A DNA stretch of 28,186 nucleotides from a virus, in the IMG/VR virus record IMGVR_UViG_3300037961_002583, positions 1 through 28,186 of that record; one strand, written 5' to 3'. Shown here one piece after another: positions 5,786-11,876 of the stretch; the first letter of the stretch is position 1; each line of letters starts with the position of its first letter. The notes beneath the pieces are model-generated. The model was not told where the DNA came from. It ran no database searches and saw only the letters and a program-made list of their open reading frames with translations. The position numbers and the translations under genes are program-made.

Positions 5786-6836
5786 ACTTATCTCTAGAAC
5801 TGGACGTGTCCAATCGTGGATTGATGATCCCGATGGCCGTCTCCCTGTGTCGTGCACAGTATTTGTAGTTGAAGATTCCATGGAAGGTCCAGAAGGCATT
5901 GAAGCCAGCTGGCGATTCGCATCACACGCCTTGCGAAATGGAGCAGGGGTTGCCATCCACCTCAGCAAACTCCGAGCCAAAGGAGACGATAATGGCAAAG
6001 GGCTTGTTGCCTCTGGTCCTGTCTCGTTCGGGAAGATCTATTCTACTTTGAATGAGGTCTTGCGTCGTGGTGGTAAATACAAGAATGGTGCAATTGTCCT
6101 TCACCTTGATGCCAATCATCCTGACATTGAGGAGTTCATCAATACACCACGTGAACAACTTCCTTGGGTCAAGCGTTGCGTTGACATCAACGAAGAGTGG
6201 TGGGAACAGATGGATGTTGTCACTCGCGTCAAGCTACTGAACAGCATGAAGCGTGGTGATGTATGGCTCAACAAAGTTAAGTATGACAATGAAGGACAAC
6301 GAATCTATGGAAATGTCTGCCTTGAAGTTTACTTGCGATCACGCGGAACGTGCTTGCTTGAACATATCAATCTCGCTGCCTGTGAGTTCGACAACATCCC
6401 GCAAGCTTTCGTTCAGGGTATGTCGGAGCTGTGCAAGCTCCACTCTCGAACTGGTGTCGGTGATACAGGAGAGTATCTCCCAGCTGAAACCGACCGTCAA
6501 GTCGGACTCGGGATGCTTGGACTCGCTAACCTTCTTAGGCGATATGGAATCACCTACAACCAATTCGGAGACGCCCTGGAATCTCTCAATTCAGGACTGG
6601 TAAAAGCATCTCCAGCATTCGAGCTTGCTAAACAACTGCGTGATGGCATTGAAGCAGCTGCTCAAATTGCCAGGCAGAACAACATGGTCCGTGCCTTTGC
6701 AATCGCCCCCACAGCGTCTTGTAGCTACCGCTCACAGGATGTTGATGGGTTTACTTCTACCCCTGAAATTGCACCGCCTATTGCCACCACTGTTGATAGG
6801 GACAGTGGCACCTTTGGTGTCCAAACATACATATAA
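5778..6836 (+). CDS. nrdA: Class I ribonucleotide reductase alpha subunit, N-terminal and catalytic part (frameshifted at 6825-6832)
   Basis: This enzyme reduces ribonucleoside diphosphates (or triphosphates) to deoxynucleotides for phage DNA synthesis. Catalytic residues can be placed: Cys26 in LPVSCTVF (E. coli C225), the radical site N-x-C-x-E as Asn179, Cys181, Glu183 in GNVCLEV, and Cys192 in GTCLLEHINL (E. coli C462). GAGVAIHLSKLRAKG and IAPTASCSYRSQDVDGF are family core motifs. No ATP-cone is present, so activity regulation through that domain is not expected. The frame stops at 6836 after GTFGVQTYI because ACAT is duplicated in tandem (6825-6832); removing one copy restores VQTYNYGDVEIA, the correct sequence. 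The ATG overlaps the MazG-like stop. Confidence 0.92.
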   Translation: MPELISRTGRVQSWIDDPDGRLPVSCTVFVVEDSMEGPEGIEASWRFASHALRNGAGVAIHLSKLRAKGDDNGKGLVASGPVSFGKIYSTLNEVLRRGGKYKNGAIVLHLDANHPDIEEFINTPREQLPWVKRCVDINEEWWEQMDVVTRVKLLNSMKRGDVWLNKVKYDNEGQRIYGNVCLEVYLRSRGTCLLEHINLAACEFDNIPQAFVQGMSELCKLHSRTGVGDTGEYLPAETDRQVGLGMLGLANLLRRYGITYNQFGDALESLNSGLVKASPAFELAKQLRDGIEAAAQIARQNNMVRAFAIAPTASCSYRSQDVDGFTSTPEIAPPIATTVDRDSGTFGVQTYI

Positions 6837-7164
6837 CTACGGTGACGTAGAAATTGCCTCTGCTGTCGGATGGGAGGCATTCAAGAAAGTATCCGACAAC
6901 ATTATGCTTTTGTTGGATAGGACTGGACTTCTTCACGGGTACTCACAAAATTGGTGGTCAGACATGGTCACTATGGATGAGTCTTTTATTGAAGAGTGGC
7001 TGGAATCGCCCCAGACTTCCCTCTACTACTCGCTCCAAGTAATGGGTGATGTGCAGGATAAGTCAAGTGCGTACGCCGCTTTGGGTGATGACGACATTGA
7101 TGACTATCTTGCCAACCTGTTTGAGGAGTCTTCTCTAGAACCTCAATGTGATTGTCAAGAATGA
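6829..7164 (+). CDS. nrdA: Class I ribonucleotide reductase alpha subunit, C-terminal part
   Basis: This continues RNR alpha in the shifted frame; the frame is open from 6625, but meaningful sequence begins at the ACAT duplication with TYNYGDVEIASAVGWEAF. Two class I hallmarks are here: a Tyr-Tyr dyad in TSLYYSLQVM near 7024, which matches E. coli LKTLYYQNT (Y730-Y731, radical transfer to the beta subunit), and a C-terminal cysteine pair in QCDCQE, the expected shuttle that re-reduces the active site. The presence of the Tyr dyad argues against a class II (B12) enzyme. The stop TGA overlaps the beta-subunit ATG at 7161 as ATGA. Joined, the alpha chain would be about 460 residues, much shorter than E. 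coli NrdA, as in cyanopodovirus relatives. Confidence 0.9.
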   Translation, partial: TYNYGDVEIASAVGWEAFKKVSDNIMLLLDRTGLLHGYSQNWWSDMVTMDESFIEEWLESPQTSLYYSLQVMGDVQDKSSAYAALGDDDIDDYLANLFEESSLEPQCDCQE

Positions 7165-7874
7165 ATCCGTATCAAAAACTACTTGCTCGAAAAAGAAAAT
7201 GGACACCAGTACAAGTGAGTGCTGGTACATGCAAACAAGGTGCGGAGGAAGCGATCCTCCGTGCTCTTGCATTGCGACATATGGAACTACCTGTGGGAGA
7301 TTTTATTACTGATGCTTTATCCACTGACGTACCGAAAGCATCGCGTGATCTCCTGCGATCTAATGTCACCGACGAAGAGAACCACGACGTGGCACTTGGT
7401 TACATTGCCTCTGCTTACGGCGTTGATGAGAAAGCGGAAGCTGAAGCCCTCAAACTCAAAGCTGCTTGGGAAGCGCATCCTGATCACACGATCACCAAAG
7501 CGATGGTTGCCGAGCGTGCAATTTTCTTCGTTCTTCTACCATTCTTTCGCTTTAATGGTGACGCTGGTATGCGAACAGTAAGTGCTGACATCAGTCGAGA
7601 TGAACAAATTCATGTGGCTGCCAATAGTCTGGTTCATACTGAGCTGGGGTATAACATCAGTCCTTCTCTTGATAAACTCCGGAAGGCAACTATCAATTGG
7701 GTGATGCAACCTTTGGGTAAATCATCTGACAAACATTTGGACAAACAATTCTGGCTTGCTTCTAGTGATCGCCTTATGTATGAAGGCAAAGCACCTGAAC
7801 TAGCCGACACCAAAGCAGGACGTATGCCTGCCTTCTTTGAACACAGTAATGTCAATCTCCCCCAATATGCTTGA
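7161..7874 (+). CDS. nrdB: Ribonucleotide reductase beta subunit (R2-like, ferritin fold), divergent
   Basis: From ATG 7161 this is 237 residues (a TTG at 7152 is a less likely start). It has the helical diiron pattern of R2 and ferritin-like proteins: ExxH in DEENHDVAL (Glu72, His75), Glu118 in VAERAIFF, and a second ExxH in RDEQIHV (Glu148, His151), with the first ligand probably Glu29, Glu30 or Glu42. Four residues after His75, where E. coli R2 has radical Tyr122, this protein has Leu79. It therefore cannot use a tyrosyl radical at that site; a metal-based radical such as Mn/Fe is the usual alternative. Direct coupling to nrdA by ATGA strongly supports the beta role; such divergent beta subunits have been reported for cyanopodovirus RNRs. 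Confidence 0.8.
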   Translation: MNPYQKLLARKRKWTPVQVSAGTCKQGAEEAILRALALRHMELPVGDFITDALSTDVPKASRDLLRSNVTDEENHDVALGYIASAYGVDEKAEAEALKLKAAWEAHPDHTITKAMVAERAIFFVLLPFFRFNGDAGMRTVSADISRDEQIHVAANSLVHTELGYNISPSLDKLRKATINWVMQPLGKSSDKHLDKQFWLASSDRLMYEGKAPELADTKAGRMPAFFEHSNVNLPQYA

Positions 7875-8031
7875 AGTCTTCGGGATGGAGGCTAGAGCTG
7901 TCATGACAGAAATGGAGTCAACTTTCCCACCCGTGACTCCTTGTCCTGACGACACAATTGAAAAAATTATGTACCGCTCTGGTCAACGTTCTGTTGTTGA
8001 GTGGCTGAAAACCAAACTCGATGAAGACTAA
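7867..8031 (+). CDS. Small hypothetical protein (54 aa)
   Basis: ATG 7867 sits inside the last codons of the beta subunit (ATGCTTGA), and gives MLEVFGMEARAVMTEMESTF, then PPVTPCPDDTIEKIMYRSGQ and RSVVEWLKTKLDED. An upstream in-frame ATG at 7849 would add six residues (MSISPN). The protein looks well formed, with an N-terminal amphipathic helix, a Pro-rich hinge, and a C-terminal helix with a charged end. I recognise the general type as a conserved cyanopodovirus small protein but know no function. The DDTIEKIMYRSGQRSVVEW stretch recalls the phage proteins that bind nucleotide enzymes only by position. Its TAA overlaps the next ATG by one base. Confidence 0.6.
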   Translation: MLEVFGMEARAVMTEMESTFPPVTPCPDDTIEKIMYRSGQRSVVEWLKTKLDED

Positions 8032-8423
8032 TGGGATTAGAAAGGAATCCATTGGTGCCTACTCAAGAGCACCTTGAATATTTTTATCAAACAGTTCTGC
8101 TTCCAAAGTATGCGGATGAGCTTGAAGAAGTTGACGTAGGTGGAGGGGAAACCTCTAAGATTCCTAAGCTTACTTTTAAGCAAAGAATACTTCGGCCAGA
8201 TGTCACTTTTGAGCGTGGCGGCAATAAATACAAGCCACAAAGAATGTTCTTTAAGCAGAACAAAGGTCGTGCTTTTAAACCTCTTCCTAAACGCTTTCAA
8301 CAAAAGCAAGTTGACAAGCGTGTTGCTAAGGCAAAAAAAATGCCTAAGCTTCAATTTTCTTTAGCACCCGTCAAGCTTATCAAACCTAACTACGGTAACC
8401 CTCCTCAATCGGTATTTAAATAA
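8031..8423 (+). CDS. Hypothetical basic protein before the structural module (130 aa)
   Basis: The start ATG shares its A with the previous stop codon (TAATG), and the stop shares a base with the next ATG, so it is in a coupled chain. The first 45 residues are mixed helical sequence (TQEHLEYFYQTVLLPKYADE), followed by a long, low-complexity basic region rich in Lys, Arg, Phe and Pro: FKQRILRPD, PQRMFFKQNKGRAFKPLPKR, VDKRVAKAKKMPK. No catalytic motif, signal peptide or membrane segment. A nucleic acid-binding or assembly role would fit the basic tail but is not shown. Bases here are noticeably A-rich relative to the RNR genes. I cannot name it. Confidence 0.7.
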   Translation: MGLERNPLVPTQEHLEYFYQTVLLPKYADELEEVDVGGGETSKIPKLTFKQRILRPDVTFERGGNKYKPQRMFFKQNKGRAFKPLPKRFQQKQVDKRVAKAKKMPKLQFSLAPVKLIKPNYGNPPQSVFK

Positions 8424-9283
8424 TGGCTAAACTAAGTAAGCAGGAAAGGCTTCTTAAAAGATATTCTAAGAATGGCTTTACTAAAGCTGAAAGAAAACTT
8501 ATTGCAAAAAAGCTCGGCATTAAACTTGGTCAAGCACGTAAGCTAACGCGTGCGTACGCCAAGCAATTCAAAATTGATGGCGGTCAAACTTCTGCTGGTA
8601 ATAACAAATCAACTACAAAGAACCCCTTTGGAACTAAGACTACTAGCTATGCTCCTGGGCTAAGTCTTCCTGGTACTAAGAAGCCTAAGACATCTAAGAA
8701 AAACCCCTTTGGCATTGAGACTACTAGCTATGCTCCTGGGGTAAGTCTTCCTGGTACTAAGGAGCCTAAGACACCTTCTTCTGGTGATGGGACTACTGGT
8801 GGTGGAACTACTGGTGGTGGAACTACTGGTGATGTAACTCCTGATCTCCAATCTATAATTGACGAAATTTTAAAAAATCAATCTCCGACTCCTGAGTTGA
8901 CAATTGATCCTAATATTGGCAATCTTCAAAGTGAAGTACAAACTGCCAATACCAATCTTCAAAACCTCCAAAATACTTTTAACGAATCTAACCAAAGGTA
9001 TCAAACTCAAATCGAAGGTCTTCGCGGAGACATCACTGGTTATGAGCAGCAGATTGGTGACTACCGTGGTCAGATTGATGACATGTCTAATAGGCTCTTG
9101 GAGCAAGCACAGAATGCTAGGCAATTCAAACGGATGGATACTGAGTATCTAAGTAACAACACGGCATCTGGTATTAGACTTCGGCGTTCTAAAAAGTTTA
9201 GGTCCGGTGACTTTGCTTTAGGTACAGCAGGGCTTAATCGTAAGAATCGTTCTCCACTTCAAATCTCTAATGTGAATCTATGA
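8423..9283 (+). CDS. Repeat-containing protein before portal; possible tail or head assembly protein (286 aa)
   Basis: Residues 1-50 are a basic helical domain (LSKQERLLKRYSKNGFTKAE). Residues 66-92 and 93-119 are a near-perfect 27-residue tandem repeat with core TTSYAPG.SLPGTK. A GTTGG spacer follows (residues 123-137), then a coiled-coil-like section about 160-240 (LQSEVQTANTNLQNLQNTF; GYEQQIGDYRGQIDDM) and a basic C-terminus ASGIRLRRSKKFRSG. By synteny it sits where T7 has gp7.3, the tail assembly/virion protein that also has an Arg/Lys- and Gly/Ser-rich end and lies next to the portal gene. That relation is positional inference; I see no certain homology. ATGA overlap with portal (9280). 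Confidence 0.72.
   Translation: MAKLSKQERLLKRYSKNGFTKAERKLIAKKLGIKLGQARKLTRAYAKQFKIDGGQTSAGNNKSTTKNPFGTKTTSYAPGLSLPGTKKPKTSKKNPFGIETTSYAPGVSLPGTKEPKTPSSGDGTTGGGTTGGGTTGDVTPDLQSIIDEILKNQSPTPELTIDPNIGNLQSEVQTANTNLQNLQNTFNESNQRYQTQIEGLRGDITGYEQQIGDYRGQIDDMSNRLLEQAQNARQFKRMDTEYLSNNTASGIRLRRSKKFRSGDFALGTAGLNRKNRSPLQISNVNL
8618..8779 (+). repeat. 81-bp tandem direct repeat inside the pre-portal gene
   Basis: Two units, 8618-8698 and 8699-8779, each 27 codons, with almost all differences single bases. Both encode NPFG, then TTSYAPG, SLPGTK and PKT. Three 15-base units (8789-8803, 8804-8818, 8819-8833; GGA ACT ACT GGT GGT) follow and encode GTTGG repeats. High nucleotide identity indicates recent duplication or active homogenisation. 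Confidence 0.95.
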
Positions 9284-10818
9284 CAATCGCAAAGGAAAGG
9301 TATGACGCGCTTTCCTCTACTCGTTCTCAATATCTAAAGATTGCCGAGCAAGCATCTACTCTTACACTTCCTTACTTGGTTCGTGAAGACGAAACCTATA
9401 ACAGGAGTGCACGTAATCTCATCACTCCGTATCAATCCGTTGGTGCTAAGGGTGTGGTCACTCTCGCATCTAAATTGATGCTTGCTCTTCTGCCACCTCA
9501 AACCAGCTTCTTTAAGTTGCAAGTAGATGAGGCGATGCTTGGCAGAATTGCTGATCCCCGCATCAAGTCTGAACTTGACCTTTCCTTTTCTAAGATTGAA
9601 CGTACCATCCTTGAAGCCATTGCTGCTTCTGATGATCGTGTTGTTGTACACCAAGCTTTAAAGCATTTGGTAGTAGCAGGCAACGTCTTGATCTTTATGT
9701 CAAAAGATGGTCTAAAGCTATTCCCACTTAACCGTTATGTGGTCGAGAGGGATGGTGACGGCAACGTATTGGAGATTGTTACTAAAGAACGAATCAGTAG
9801 AAAGCTACTTGAAACTGAATACGGCATTGATCCTCTTCCCCCTGTTGATGTAAACACTGACTACAGTAACTCTGAGGACGTTGACATCTACACATATGTC
9901 AAACGTGAAAAGACTTCATTTGTTTGGCACCAAGAAGCTTTTGGTGAGATCATCAAAGGCACCAAAGGTAAGGCACCTATAGCTACCAATCCTTGGATCC
10001 CTCTCCGGTTCCAAACCGTCGACGGTGAACCGTATGGTCGTGGAAGGGTCGAAGAATTTATGGGTGATCTCCAATCTCTGGAAGGTCTATCCCAAGCCAT
10101 TGTTGAAGGTTCTGCAGCAGCCGCTAAGGTTGTATTTACTGTGTCTCCCTCTAGCACTACCAAGCCATCTACTTTGGCTAAGGCAGGTAATGGTGCAATC
10201 ATCCAAGGTAGGCCTGATGACATTGGTGTTGTTCAAGTCGGTAAGACAGCAGACTTTGCTACGGCTTACCAAATGATTCAACAACTTGAACGTCGGTTGA
10301 GTGAAGCCTTCCTTGTTCTTACTGTTCGTCAGTCCGAACGTACCACTGCTGAAGAGGTGCGTATGACACAGATGGAACTAGAGCAACAGCTTGGTGGACT
10401 CTTTTCTCTTCTTACTGTTGAGTTCCTTAAACCATACTTAGCGCGTAAGCTGAGTGTGTTTGAGAAGACTGGTGAAATACCCAAGCTTCCCAAAGGCATC
10501 GTTAATCCTGTTATCGTAGCTGGATTGAATGCTTTGGGTCGTGGTCAAGACCGTGAAAGTCTTGCTCAATTCCTACAGACCATTGCACAGACAATGGGTC
10601 CAGAAGCTATTGGTCAGTACATCAACCCTGACGAAGTAGTTAAACGTCTAGCTGCTGCACAAGGTATTGACACACTTAACCTTGTCAAATCTCAGCAAGA
10701 GATACAGCAGGAGCAGCAACAGGCAATGGAACAACAACAACAGATGGAACTTACTAAGCAACAAAGTAAGTTTGCTCAGGTTGAACAACAGGCTGCAGAA
10801 GCCGCACAACAACAATAA
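9280..10818 (+). CDS. Head-tail connector (portal) protein, T7 gp8-like
   Basis: At 512 residues it is close to T7 gp8 (536). The dodecameric portal is the packaging and ejection channel at one capsid vertex. Alignable blocks include PYQSVGAKGVVTLASKLMLAL (T7 PWQAVGARGLNNLASKLMLALF), HQALKHLVVAGNVLIF (T7 FEALKQLVVAGNVLLY), the RYVVERDGDGNVLEIVTKE strand pair, DGEPYGRGRVEEFMGDL (T7 DGESYGRSYIEEYLGDL), RTTAEEVRMTQMELEQQLGG and GLNALGRGQD. The C-terminus is a Gln-rich coiled segment (QQEIQQEQQQAMEQQQQM), encoded by CAA and CAG repeats. The start codon overlaps the previous stop as ATGA; no Shine-Dalgarno sequence is needed to explain expression. Confidence 0.97.
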   Translation: MTIAKERYDALSSTRSQYLKIAEQASTLTLPYLVREDETYNRSARNLITPYQSVGAKGVVTLASKLMLALLPPQTSFFKLQVDEAMLGRIADPRIKSELDLSFSKIERTILEAIAASDDRVVVHQALKHLVVAGNVLIFMSKDGLKLFPLNRYVVERDGDGNVLEIVTKERISRKLLETEYGIDPLPPVDVNTDYSNSEDVDIYTYVKREKTSFVWHQEAFGEIIKGTKGKAPIATNPWIPLRFQTVDGEPYGRGRVEEFMGDLQSLEGLSQAIVEGSAAAAKVVFTVSPSSTTKPSTLAKAGNGAIIQGRPDDIGVVQVGKTADFATAYQMIQQLERRLSEAFLVLTVRQSERTTAEEVRMTQMELEQQLGGLFSLLTVEFLKPYLARKLSVFEKTGEIPKLPKGIVNPVIVAGLNALGRGQDRESLAQFLQTIAQTMGPEAIGQYINPDEVVKRLAAAQGIDTLNLVKSQQEIQQEQQQAMEQQQQMELTKQQSKFAQVEQQAAEAAQQQ

Positions 10819-10831
10819 CTACTAACCACCC

Positions 10832-11626
10832 ATGGCAGAAACCCTTACTTATCAAGAATCAGAACCTAACACCGAGTCGGTAGTCCTCAACGAAGCTGAG
10901 CAAGAGGCGCTTGAAGTTGGTGAGCAAATGGAAAAAGATGCCGGTAATGCAAAGCTTGCTGGCAAATTTGACAGCCCAGAACAGCTTGAAAAAGCTTATA
11001 TGGAACTGCAATCTAAGCTTGGTTCTAATGAATCTTCATCTCAGCAATCTCCCGTTGATGAACCTCAGGAAGAAACTGAAGCAGAAGAAGAGCCTGAACA
11101 AGAGTTTGATTCTAGTTTCCTTGATGAACTCTACGAGCAAGCTCAAGGTGAGCCTTCTCAAGAAACAATCGAAAAGCTGGAGAAGATGGATGCCAGTCAG
11201 CTTGCTGACATGTATGTCCAGTATCGACAGCAAGTTGAATCAAATCAAACCACCTCACGTGACTTTACTGAAGAGCAAACCAATGCTCTGTATGGAATCG
11301 TTGGTGGTCAAGAACAGTACGGTCAGCTGACTAGCTGGGCATCGCAAAACCTCAGTCAGCAAGAGGTTGCCATGTTTGACGCCGTGATGGAAACCGGAGA
11401 TCCTAATGCTGCCTTCTGGGCTATCCGCAGTCTTGCTATGCAATATGCAGATGCTAATGGTTACGAAGGTAAACGAATCTCAGGCAAGGCACCTACCTCT
11501 GGCGGAAATCAGTTCCGCAGTCAAGCTGAATTGGTTCAAGCGATGTCTGACCCTCGCTACGAAAATGATGATGCCTACCGTGCTGATGTCATGGCAAAGC
11601 TTGAGCGATCTGAACTTAATTTCTAA
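10832..11626 (+). CDS. Capsid assembly (scaffolding) protein, T7 gp9-like
   Basis: At 264 residues it is acidic, as T7 gp9 is: there is a long Glu/Gln/Ser-rich middle region (EPQEETEAEEEPEQEF). Its C-terminal helix hairpin has the recognisable ending AELVQAMSDPRYENDDAYRA and final SELNF, matching T7 SEMIKAMSDPRYRTDANYRR and DSNF. Scaffolding protein guides capsid shell formation and then leaves the prohead. FDSPEQLEKAYMELQSKLG near residue 48 is a further motif shared by many podovirus scaffolds. Position between portal and capsid is diagnostic. A 13-base gap separates it from portal (10819-10831) with no obvious Shine-Dalgarno sequence; its stop TAA shares a base with the ATG of the next tiny ORF. 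Confidence 0.94.
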   Translation: MAETLTYQESEPNTESVVLNEAEQEALEVGEQMEKDAGNAKLAGKFDSPEQLEKAYMELQSKLGSNESSSQQSPVDEPQEETEAEEEPEQEFDSSFLDELYEQAQGEPSQETIEKLEKMDASQLADMYVQYRQQVESNQTTSRDFTEEQTNALYGIVGGQEQYGQLTSWASQNLSQQEVAMFDAVMETGDPNAAFWAIRSLAMQYADANGYEGKRISGKAPTSGGNQFRSQAELVQAMSDPRYENDDAYRADVMAKLERSELNF

Positions 11627-11730
11627 TGTCACATCAATCAGACAAGATGGTTGCTTACGTCACACGTTTCCAACCTGAAACTGAAGAAAAAAAAGAAGAG
11701 GAAGACACTCCTGAAGAGAAAGAGGAGTGA
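11626..11730 (+). CDS. Tiny acidic ORF after scaffold (34 aa), candidate gene
   Basis: TAATG overlap with the scaffold gene opens a 34-codon ORF: MSHQSDKMVAYVTRFQPE followed by a tail made almost only of Glu, Lys and Asp (EKKEEEDTPEEKEE). It would be translated by reinitiation after scaffold. I know no family. Its last codons (AAAGAGGAG) contain GAGGAG, an excellent Shine-Dalgarno sequence for the GTG at 11733, so this ORF may also serve as a translational relay. Could be chance, since purine-rich runs often stay open. Confidence 0.42.
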   Translation: MSHQSDKMVAYVTRFQPETEEKKEEEDTPEEKEE

Positions 11731-11732
11731 TC

Positions 11733-11858
11733 GTGTGGGAGGCACCTCAGAGTCGGACCTCCCATGCCTATGGCACTGAGCCCGTACGCGGATACCTCAG
11801 CTGCCGTCTAGACGGTGGGATAGACCACACACTTCAAAGCTTTGAAGAGACTGATTAA
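11733..11858 (+). CDS. Candidate GTG-start small ORF upstream of capsid (41 aa)
   Basis: GTG at 11733, five bases after GAGGAG (11722-11727), opens 41 codons: VWEAPQSRTSHAYGTEPVRG, then YLSCRLDGGIDHTLQSFEET and D, stop 11856-11858. Composition is protein-like, with mixed aromatic, charged and polar residues and no low complexity. It fills nearly all of the otherwise empty stretch before the capsid gene. However, the same bases hold two hairpins (see structured leader), so the sequence may be constrained as RNA instead. A competing short ATG ORF (MPMALSPYADTSAAV, starting at 11764) is less convincing. No known family. Confidence 0.38.
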   Translation: MWEAPQSRTSHAYGTEPVRGYLSCRLDGGIDHTLQSFEETD

Positions 11859-11876
11859 TACACTCTCTTTTTAACA
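11733..11876 (+). promoter_or_regulatory. Structured leader upstream of the capsid gene
   Basis: This stretch between tiny acidic ORF and capsid contains two inverted repeats. GTGGGAGG (11735-11742) pairs with CCTCCCAT (11758-11765) around a 15-base loop, extendable by two pairs (11733-11734 with 11766-11767). CCGTCTAGACGG (11804-11815) is a perfect 12-base palindrome. ACCTCAG occurs twice (11744-11750 and 11794-11800). Neither stem is followed by a T-run, so these are not ordinary terminators. From 11850 the sequence turns A/T-rich (TTAATACACTCTCTTTTTAAC) up to the capsid ATG, with no Shine-Dalgarno sequence. A promoter or RNA stability element for the most abundant protein is plausible but not proven. 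Confidence 0.4.

Noticed and set aside
7161-7874. Reading this gene as a plain ferritin or bacterioferritin
   Set aside because: Coupling to nrdA, a Tyr-Tyr dyad in the alpha subunit and R2-like ligand spacing make RNR beta the better call.
11768-11790. Partial similarity of GGCACTGAGCCCGTACG to the Syn5 phage promoter (ATTGGGCACCCGTAA)
   Set aside because: The match needs a gap and several mismatches, and I found no second copy in the window.
11854-11875. TTAATACACTCTCTTTTTAAC resembles the T7 promoter core TAATACGACTCACTATA and lies just before the capsid gene
   Set aside because: The match stops after TAATAC plus a loose ACTC, there is no GGG initiation site, and cyanopodovirus polymerases do not use the T7 consensus. 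Only one copy was noticed.
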